A stretch of 64,000 bases of DNA, from assembly GCA_039619475.1 (NCBI GenBank), contig CM077116.1:19589443-19653442 (forward strand), read 5' to 3'. Positions 55,401 to 64,000 of the stretch are shown here, piece by piece. Every line of letters begins with the position of its first letter. The stretch's first letter is position 1. The DNA is from Icerya purchasi. Lineage: Eukaryota; Arthropoda; Insecta; Hemiptera; Monophlebidae. Both the position numbers and the translations under genes were made by a program. The notes below the pieces were generated by a model. It saw only the letters and a list, made by a program, of their open reading frames with translations. It did no database searches and was not told the origin of the DNA.

Positions 55401-58400
55401 GTCTTGGTAATTATAACAGAAATATTTATTTTATCTTTTTAATGTATATCTTATCGGATTTAACTAATATTGCGCTGTTTAGTAATGAAATATCGTTTGT
55501 TACTTAAATAATATGCGGATGATTGTTATACCGTTTAATTAATTTGATTTGATTTTAGATGCTTTTTTTTTTTTTTTTTAAGAGAAATTTTACTTTTAGT
55601 CTTAATTGTCACAGTGTTAAATGATATTTTCTTCGATTAACTTCATAACTTTATATTCAAGGTTCGAAAATGTAAAAATTTTGAACCAAAATGAACTTCA
55701 AACATAAAATTAACTTTTTTATATTGAATATTCAGAGTTTACATAGACATTTTGATGAACTGTATATATATACCTAACAAGGTGTGAAACTGAGTATGAT
55801 ATCATTATCTTGCTTATAAATCAAATCGTCTAAGCTTTGTCTTACAACATGCGGATAAATTTTAAATTTCTATGCTCCAAAGTGGTACATTCATGGATCT
55901 CACTTTGCTAAAACCATGATGGCAGAGTTTATGACAGCTTTAATTTTCAATAAAATACTTGAAGTCTTGAAAATATATTTAAACAATTATAAAAAGCAGT
56001 ATAAGAAAATATCAACGTCTTTCTTTAAACATAAAATCTAGCTTAATCTATAAAAGTACCTTTTATTTACCGCATACCATACAAAGTATAAGTTTTAATT
56101 CAGATTGTTATTTGTTCAAATCTGCGATAATATATCCGCCACAATGAAATTTTAATATTTTTTTTATGTAATATTAATATATGTAAAATAAGTGAATTTA
56201 ACATTACTTTAGTTCAAATAACGCAAAAAGAATCGCGTCAATTATCAGACGTACAATATTTTTGAAACTCCTCAAAATAATATAAAATAGAAAAAAGTAA
56301 AACTCGTACAAAATCTAATTGTAGCATGGATTAAATAAGCGAAAATAATTAATTTTATTACCAACGGTCCAATAGGAAATATATTAGTAAAGAGAGAGCC
56401 AGTTTTGTTTTTAATTAGTCAGGTTACTGATTTTAATAAACTATTTGCTCTGAATAGAAATAGTTTCGTTACTTGTATGAAAATTTTAAAAATTTTAAAA
56501 TACAAAAAGTTACCGATTATTTGCTGGAGATAATAGATTATGTTTATTATGTTTTACATTTTTACTTATGATTTTTCGATATAATTTTTTTAGTAATCTA
56601 TATATTTTTTTTTAGAAATATTTTTTGTCATATAAAATATAATTATTTTCCTTTTAAAAATTTATATTTCACGGAATATGATTCGCGAGCCGTCACAAAG
56701 CTGTGCTTTTAGCTAGTTGTAAAACATTTTTAGCTATGCCATTTATAACTCAATTGTGAATATTGTATAAAATTTTATGGAAAAAACTACGATTATATTT
56801 AATTTTATTTTGTAAAGTTCGTTAATTGTGTTTATTTGATTTCAGCTTCGATTTGAAGATAGCGATTTAGTCTTTTACGTTGACAGTTACAAAATTGCTA
56901 ATTCATTAAAGGCGTGTAATTTTAAAATAGATTTAAAAGACGGTTGGAAGGTAAGCTAATTTTTTAAAGCATTTTCAAAAATAATTGTTTAATAAAAGAA
57001 GGGGGGAAACTATAACATATTTTTAAAATAATGTAAAGTTTTGTATCTTTTTTAACGATCTAGTAATAAGATGGCCATTCAACTGGAAATAAGCTGGAAA
57101 TTTCACAAAAAATGAACAAAAAATTTTCCAAAAAGAAAATAATTTAAAGAGAAAAATAAAAGCGTTTTTTAATAATATGTGGTTAAAAATGTTTAAATAA
57201 CTTTTTTCATTTTTTGTAATGCAAAAAAAAAACTTGCGTTTTATAAATTGATGTAAATAATAGTAACATCTTTTAAAGTCATGTATTATTTTATGAAAAG
57301 TATTAAGCAAGGAGCTGAAGGTTCTGTCTCAAAACTCTAAATTCTGCTCTAAATTATTATTTCAATTATGAATTTTAAATCATATTTGTATCGTTTTTAT
57401 TAAATTTTAAAATAGTCATGATTTTTATAACGGCTGTTGTTACTTGTTTCTTACAAATATAAAAAGCACGCGATAAATTTAAATGAAATTTGAAATATTT
57501 GTCCTCTCTTTATTTTGTTAAATGTGTTATTATATGAGCGGAACAACAAGGACACAGCTCATGTAATTCTGTTGACTGGAAAATCGGAAAATTATGGACC
57601 TAGGAATTTAAAAATCATATCGATGTGACCACACTGAGTAACTTATTTACTTAAAATATGAAATGTTTCAAACCGATTCTCTTTTTTATCTCTAGACTTC
57701 TTGGGAAAAAAAATTATAAAATACTTATTTTTAATATTATTGTCGTGTACATTACATATTTATTTAGTTATTATTTGTGCTGTTTAGAAAAAATTACTAT
57801 GTCCTATTTTAACATTTTTAGCTGCAAGTTCGAGTGAATCCGCAATCGTCCGTAACCGTAGATGTCGATAATAAACTAAAACAAACCATTAAACTCATTA
57901 TGGCTAAACGGTATAATGTTGTTGGTAACCTATTAGATCTCTCCAAATTTGTTATCGATGAAGGTAGAGTTATTTCCATTACTGTTTTTTTTTTTCTTGC
58001 TCTTTTAAAGGCTAACAGCTTGTAATTTGTTGATAAGTCTGTTTTATTTGAATTATTCCGCTTATTATCGTTTGTTAATATTATCATGTTTGTATTACAT
58101 GTAAAGAGTAGTAATACTTTATTAAATGATGTTTTATAGATTTTTTAAAAGAAGATCTTTTTGTTCCGTTAAATCGGCCAGAAATTTTGCTGATAGTCTT
58201 TCAAATAATTGGCGAAGACGTTCCACATTTAAATGGTTTAAATTTATCTGAAAATAAAATATATTCAACGGAATATTTTTCATTACTGAAGCAATATGCA
58301 AAAAGTTTAAAGATATTAAACTTAGCGAATAATCGGGTAAGATGAATTATTAGTTTTAAAAATCAGTAGAATTGCATTTATAGTGTATGTTTTTAATAAA

Positions 58401-61400
58401 GCAGCTTTTAAAGTGAATAATTTTTAAAATATTACGCGGAATATTTTTATTAGGAGTATTAGATTAAATTAATTGATATTGATCACTATTACTTTGTGCA
58501 TATATGTTTCTAGTAAAATATAAAATATCAGAATGTTTCTAAGCCATATTTTAAAAATAAAAAAAATATATAAGATACTTTTTTTAATGTGTATGTTTGT
58601 GTGAGCGTGTGTATTTATGCATATGAATTATATAGAGCCTTTTTATAAAAATAGTCAACTTGTTTTTAATTATAAAAAGTTTTTTGAAACATTATTTGGA
58701 AAATTTAACCCGTAAAAATAAAAGTACATAAATTATAAGTACCGAGAGAATTATTTCATAACAAAATTTAAAAAAAAAATGTTATATTGTTTAAATAATG
58801 ATAAATGATTAATAATTTGAATATGCCTAACATTAAAACTTCGTTTTATTAAACTCAAATTATTGGTTATTTATTTTGATTTAGCGGAGTAAATTACCAA
58901 TAATTTAAATACAAGAAATTCATTTACTGATACACTTTTAGTGTAAACTGTTTATGTGGCAAAACGGAAATGAATAGAGTTACGGCTAACGCGACCAAAC
59001 ACTAAAAGATCAACCGATAATTTTGTTTCAGATTCTTTTTTTTTCCTCTTTCGCGAATAGGATTTTCCCTTTTATATCTAAAAAATTCATAAGAGAAATG
59101 ATAATCTTAACTCGAATGACCGCCCAACCGGGAATAAGCCGGTAATTTTATTGTAAAACCAGGAAAAAGGGTAAAAATAGCCGAAAACGATATTTTTAAA
59201 AAGGAAAAATCATTTGAAGCGAAAAATGAATACAGTTATTAATCTACTTTATTTGAAATAAATTACGAAGTTCTGTTTTATTCGTATAAAATATGCCGCG
59301 GCGGTCAAATATTGCCAATAGTAATAAAAAAATTCCATTCTTATTTTGTGTATAATTCAAGTAATCGGTAAATCGTTGGACCGGGAAAACTTGGAATTTA
59401 AAAATTATATTTGAGTGGTCACCGTGTTAATTCGGAATTGCTAAACCAATCGAATACGATTTAACAAGTTAGTAGTAATAATGAATATGTAACATTCATA
59501 GCGCAAATGATTTTTCGGCAAATTTATAAACAATTAATAATATTCGGATTACGTGATTCACTGGATTATTCGGGCAAACTGAATACCGATAAATTAATAA
59601 TTATGTAAAATAAACGTATATAAACATTTTTTTGAATTACGAATTTATAATTAAGTGAAAGGTTTTTTTAATATTATTTTACCGAGGTTCTAACTTTAAA
59701 CATGTACCTTGTTGAAATTGTTTTTAAAATGCTCTGTTTAAACGGCTAATCATAATTTTGAAGATAATATTTTCGTAGTTATTTAGAAAAAGGCACTAAT
59801 AGTAAACCATTGCATAGTTACCTTTTTTATTTGATGTCATGAAGATTATTAACGTGATTTTGTAATACTGTTCGTTGTTAGATAAGAAATTTAAATGACA
59901 TAAAACAGTTGGAAGGATTGCCATTGGAAGAAATTTCGTTGGATAATAATCCTTTGTGCGAATCGTTTCGGGAAAAGACTCATTACATAAGGTAATAGTA
60001 GCGATCTCATACGCAGTATTTCAATGGAGAATACCATCGTTGGTGGAGTTTTGGAAATTATTACACTGCCAACTGATGTATTTATCTCTACATAACGAAC
60101 GCTTAATTTTTAATCGTACTTTACATATCATGTGCGTTTTGTACGTATTGCAAATATTTTTATGCCAATTTAAATGGAATGAAAAAAGTTTAATTAAGAT
60201 GTATCTGTTTAAGATTACATTTGTCTTTTCATCAGCAATTTCTATGTAACATCTTGTTCAAAATAACAAATATGCGCTACAGTATACCGCAATATAAAGA
60301 TTATTTCTTGTTTTCAATGATTTAATTAGTCTCTCGGGTATAATTTGTCTCACTATAAAAACAGTAAGTCATTTATGGACCAATATATTCATTATGTAGA
60401 TTTTGGATTTTAAGTTTATTTTGTTCTCCTTTTCCCAATTCAAACTTTGGAATTCAGTTTAAAAGAAAATATATATATAGTGTTCTTTTTTGATTGTTTT
60501 AATATATATGTATATATAATCTACCTAAATACTTTTTCATTTTTTTCTAAATTTCACATATTGTAAAATTTTGTTTTCGCTAAACATAAAAAGGCATGAA
60601 ACATGGAAGGTTACACTTTTTTCCATATTAATGTGTTATTGAAATATATTTTTTAGTATTTCAATCATAAAAGTTATGAATTGATTTCCTTATGGGCACA
60701 CTTCTTTTTAATATTGCCGGTTATTATTAAAAATGCTGCGGAAATTCTAACCCCGTGTAATTTTTTTTTTCTGTTTAATTATACGCATATTATTTCTTAG
60801 AACGTTCTTTAAAAATTACGTATCGTTGGTTGATAAAGGTAGAAATTTCAATTAAGTTGTTTGTTGTTAAGCTGGTAATGAAAAATGCAACAATTTTTCT
60901 CTTTTGTGATTGTCTTTTTAAAGTTAATAATGATTTCACTTTTATACTTCTGTTATTTATTTTTTTTTAAATTTCGTTGGGACTAAAAGTTATAAACTTC
61001 ACTTTATTCGGGGATTATAATCCGTTTCTTTTTAATTTCTAACAGGGAGTACTAAAACATACATTTTGCATTTAAAATTTTAAATTTAATACTTAGTAAC
61101 TTTTTAAAACTGAAAAATGATAATTGTTTTACTCCAATAATTGAAATCTTGCTCTTGGTCAAAATATAAACCTTGTGGTTTGTAACTTTCCCATCTTCGT
61201 GTATTCCTGTATTCCAGTTATTCTTCGGATTATTTACTGTTCTATTCTGCTCTGCGTTATAATTTATCAAATATGCTTGTGTCGTTTATTTTTTATTTGC
61301 AGGCAAATTCGCAAGTTATTTCCGAATATTCGACGTTTGGTAAGTACTAAATTGACTATTTTTTAATAGTGTGCGAGTGTTTTGTGTATTGAATGTATTT

Positions 61401-61667
61401 CAGTCATAAATATCTTATATTTCATCAAATTTGATGACACGTAATGTAAAGATCTGATCTTATTAAGCACTAAATTTTAATTTTATTCGGGAAACAAATT
61501 TTTTGATTACTCCTAAAAAATTTATTAGTTATACAAGGATGTAAGTTTGTTGTGTTGCTGATAAGTGATGAATGTGTCCGCATGTTCCAATGGAGCAGTA
61601 TTGTGAAAATAAAAAAAACGTTTATTTCAAATGCAAAAGTAACAGATGATACATATATATATAGATG

Positions 61668-61741
<74 letters not shown>

Positions 61742-63458
61742 AGATATATATGTGTGCGGAATTGTGTTACTTGCAAGTATAATAGATGAATAAATTGAGA
61801 ATAATCGAAATGACTTTTTTATATTAATTTACAATTGTGGTATTTTCAACTGCAATGGATTCTTTTTAAATTTCTTTATATTTTCCGTAGTTTGCTGAAT
61901 ATTTCTAATCGTTTATAATATGCTTCGGAAGTTGCTATTTTTTTTTCCTTTCTTTAAGCGATATTCAGTATCAAAATCATTTGTAATTAAGTTTTAAAAT
62001 TAAACACAAAAAATTTAACGATTTCAAATTTAATATTCCACCTCCTTTTAATACGAAATAATCGACTATTAAGGTACAATGTCTTTGATCAAGCTTTCAT
62101 GTTATGTCTTTTTTTTCTTTTTTTCGAGGTCAGCATTAAACCATTTTACCATTGACTAACATTTAAATTCTCTATTATTTTTATTTTTTAAGGCCGGGGC
62201 AACGCTCGTTGATGTTCGCATATTTAGACCATACAATTGCGGCGGCATTGTTTTAATTCTTCAGAGGTGGAATCTATAAGCTTATTTATTTTTTTAAAAA
62301 ATTTAGACCTCGAATAATAAATTATGGTTTTGATTCGTTTGACGACATTGTAGTGATCTTTTTCTCCTCTTTTACTAGTTAGTCTTTACTACAATCAACT
62401 ATAATTTTTTATAATAATCCGAATTCTTTATGTTATATGCGAATGTTCAAATGAATTAAAGAATATACTACTTTCATTTTACGAATATTTAGTTTAATAA
62501 CAAAAAAAAATTACGACGAAAGTGAAAAAATAGCGTAAAATTCATTATGCTACCTCATGATATATATCATGTGGCAACGTTCTAAATGTGAAATTTTTTT
62601 CGTGTTTAATAAAACCGTAATGATAAAATAATAAGTGGCTATCCCCGTGTGATATATACTATTCGATTGTGTAATAAAAATTTATGCGAACGCAGGAAAA
62701 AAAATTGTTTAGTAAATATGTTAATTACGTATTTATATTTTGAAATTTCCATACGATATCGTTTGATTAAAATCGTAAAGATGATAAACACTAATGCACT
62801 CGTAAGGATGTTGCGTAATATATAATTTGAAATATAATAAGTTTAATTTCCGCGAATTTGGTACGTATAAAGTGTTATTTTTTCTTTTTCTTTTTTTAAA
62901 AATAGGACGGGATTGAATTGCCTCCTGCTGTAACATTTGGAATAGAAGAGCAGATTTGTCAATTACCAGCTCCTCAAGCTTGTTACTTGTGTAACGCTGA
63001 AGCGCAAGTTGTTGTTCGCCAAATAATTGAACAGTATTATATGTTATATGACGGGCCTAACCGACAGGCTCTGATGCAAGCCTACCACGATGAAGTACAA
63101 TTTTCATTGTCTGTATTTTGGTCTCGGGGGTTAGTAAAGTAATTATATTTATTTTAAAAATGCACACTAGTTAATTTATACTTTATTTCTTGCGATAAAG
63201 GGGAATAGCATTTATTACATTACGGGGTTTTATTCTTTTTTTTTTTTTTTATTAATTGATTTATTATATTAATTTCTAATATGAAGGCCGAGCTTGTCAA
63301 AGTACGTAACAAACAGTCGAAACTTGATGAAAATATCTATCTCGCGAGGAATGAAGTTATTACATACTGGAAAAGAAAATGTGGTGAATTTCTTAGATAC
63401 TTTACCAAAAACAGAACATAATTCAGCTACATTCATTTGTGATCTTACCTACTGCGCG
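52433..63458 (+). CDS. NXF1: Nuclear RNA export factor 1 (NXF1/TAP), 5' part, 11 coding exons
   Basis: Exons by frame and GT-AG sites: 52433-52469, 52607-52793, 54512-54590, 54744-54830, 56846-56950, 57822-57963, 58140-58336, 59882-59991, 61303-61339, 62906-63129, 63287-63458; the gene continues past the window. Phases agree across all ten junctions. NXF1 exports bulk mRNA through the nuclear pore as a heterodimer with NXT1/p15, binding RNA with its N-terminal region and FG nucleoporins with its C-terminal domains. Seen here: basic N-terminus (RRNNRF, GYKRRPQKF), RRM-like fold, leucine-rich repeats and the start of the NTF2-like domain. The UBA-like domain is outside. Two ATGs in tandem (52433, 52436) can start the protein. 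This is the only clearly intact host gene in the window. An NXF2-type paralogue is not excluded. Confidence 0.9.
52607..52793 (+). CDS. NXF1: NXF1 exon 2: basic, RNA-binding N-terminal region
   Basis: Encodes VRHVTFKND, GRGGYKRRPQKFNEKLRQM and DSSIRDLTVNKTR. This Arg/Lys/Gly-rich segment corresponds to the RNA- and adaptor-binding N-terminus of the family. Acceptor TTATCAG|GG and donor CGTTT|GTAAGT. Confidence 0.85.
54512..57963 (+). CDS. NXF1: NXF1 exons 3-6: RRM-like domain and link to LRR
   Basis: 54512-54590 ends SSWFKVT; 54744-54830 reads LANGKKYDKKELIKKLQAYL; 56846-56950 reads LRFEDSDLVFYVDSYKIANS; 57822-57963 reads LQVRVNPQSSVTVDVDNKLK and then MAKRYNVVGNLLDLSKF, the conserved lead-in to the leucine-rich repeats. 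All introns are GT-AG; the intron 54831-56845 (2.0 kb) is the longest before this point. No frame breaks. Confidence 0.88.
58140..61339 (+). CDS. NXF1: NXF1 exons 7-9: leucine-rich repeats
   Basis: 58140-58336: LIVFQIIGEDVPHLNGLNLS, ENKIYSTEYF and LKILNLANNR; 59882-59991: LNDIKQLEGLPLEEISLDNN and PLCESF; 61303-61339 is a 37-nt microexon encoding QIRKLFPNIRRL. The repeats help bind constitutive transport-type RNA and adaptors. The codon split across 59991/61303 is AG|G (Arg), confirming the microexon. Confidence 0.88.
61650..61751. repeat. (TA)n/(GATA)n microsatellite in NXF1 intron
   Basis: ACATATATATATAGATGAT units lead to a pure TA run of roughly 50 bp and GATATA units. It lies in the 1.57-kb intron between the microexon and the NTF2-like exon. 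Confidence 0.95.
62906..63458 (+). CDS. NXF1: NXF1 exons 10-11: NTF2-like domain, first part
   Basis: 62906-63129: DGIELPPAVTFGIEEQ, then VVVRQIIEQYYMLYDGPNRQ and ALMQAYHDEVQFSLSVFW; 63287-63458: SLSKYVTNSRNLMKI, then VVNFLDTLPKTEHNSATFIC. The domain pairs with NXT1 and binds nucleoporins. Joining GG|G at 63129/63287 keeps the frame. It breaks off after DLTYCA; the rest of the domain must lie in further exons. Confidence 0.9.
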
Positions 63459-64000
63459 GTATGTTCCGTTCTTTTTTATCTTTTTAATTAATTCATAAGT
63501 GATTTTTTTTTTTTTTTTTTTTTTTAGATAAATTTATTATTATTTGTGTGCGCGTGTATGAAAAAGTGAATCTCTATTATTAATTCAAATAAATTTCAAA
63601 ATAATTCGTCGGTGTTCACAGTTTCGTAGATTTTGCTTTACATAATTCAAAGTTGTTGCTGAATTTTATTTAAATTACACGTAAAAATTCAGATCTTTTT
63701 GATTTCGTAGTTACTGTATTCATTGTACACAATGCAATTTAAGTTTAAGAGGAAATATTCGCTCGTAAAATTGTACATAATGTACATTTAAAGTACTTAA
63801 ATTAGCTCAACTAAATTACTGCACCTAGATAGGAGAACGCGTTTTCCCCGTACCTTGTTGAAAGTTTCATCATCTTAACCAGCTATTATGTTCAAATTAC
63901 GTATACTCTCTTTACACCCAGATTAGGTTCTTTTACTTAATATGTAACACACGAGTGAAGAAAAAAGAATAAGAGCTCTGTTCTTTAATTCTAGGTTTGG
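63459..64000 (+). other. NXF1: NXF1 intron (start), no further exon seen
   Basis: Donor GCG|GTATGT at 63459. A T-rich acceptor look-alike at 63510-63528 leads to sequence without an NXF1-like frame, so the next exon probably lies past 64000. Confidence 0.6.

Noticed and set aside
57834..58025. 63-codon ORF read as a separate small gene
   Set aside because: It is an NXF1 exon (57822-57963) plus read-through into the following intron.
1..64000. tRNA or rRNA genes
   Set aside because: I looked for cloverleaf B-box type sequences and rRNA-like stretches by eye and saw none convincing; a covariance search would be decisive.

Overview
The window looks like nuclear DNA from an insect. It is strongly AT-rich, its single clear conserved host gene is an intron-rich nuclear RNA export factor (NXF1/TAP, Drosophila small bristles), and most of the rest is decayed transposons of kinds common in arthropods (jockey, RTE, I-like LINEs, hAT, mariner, Harbinger-like and Penelope-like). 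I cannot name the species; a hemipteran or other insect with a large, repeat-rich genome is only an inference.

Layout. 1-10 kb: decayed LINE pieces, a 5'-truncated jockey copy on the minus strand (4666-6984) and a long palindrome (2264-2464). 10-23 kb: a hAT element (10164-12320) abuts a nested stack. An outer terminal-inverted-repeat transposon (12341-22718) was split by a second hAT (12639-20907, exact 8-bp target duplication), which itself holds a palindromic MITE, a Penelope-like fragment, an RTE element and two I-type LINEs. 22.7-31.4 kb: more LINE remnants, a hAT C-terminal fragment and one possible small secreted-protein gene (27485-27853). 31.5-33 kb: a 1.36-kb foldback whose arms end in a hammerhead-like, Penelope-type motif. 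33.8-39.6 kb: one LINE interrupted by four separate DNA elements, three with readable target duplications and one of them carrying a further MITE. 40-45.5 kb: a mariner-type element with a nested MITE, a MULE/ZSWIM-like fragment and another long palindrome. 46.0-49.9 kb: a second, longer jockey copy with ORF1 and ORF2.

The most interesting part is 49.9-52.2 kb. Two long minus-strand ORFs overlap in different frames with start codons 11 nt apart, behind a TATA box, a short leader and a 127-nt intron with consensus splice sites. The first 344 bp of this unit (leader, intron, both starts) are repeated in inverted orientation at 51817-52160. Between the arms lies a 136-nt palindrome (51680-51815) that folds on paper into a T: a perfect 53-bp stem topped by two 6-bp hairpins with 3-nt loops. 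This is the layout of a parvovirus terminal hairpin plus overlapping NS genes, so I read the region as an endogenous densovirus-like element captured as a head-to-head junction, broken on the NS side.

That element ends about 270 bp before the NXF1 start. NXF1 occupies 52433 to the window end on the plus strand: eleven coding exons can be read (N-terminal basic region, RRM-like fold, leucine-rich repeats, first two NTF2-like exons), and the remainder lies beyond the window.
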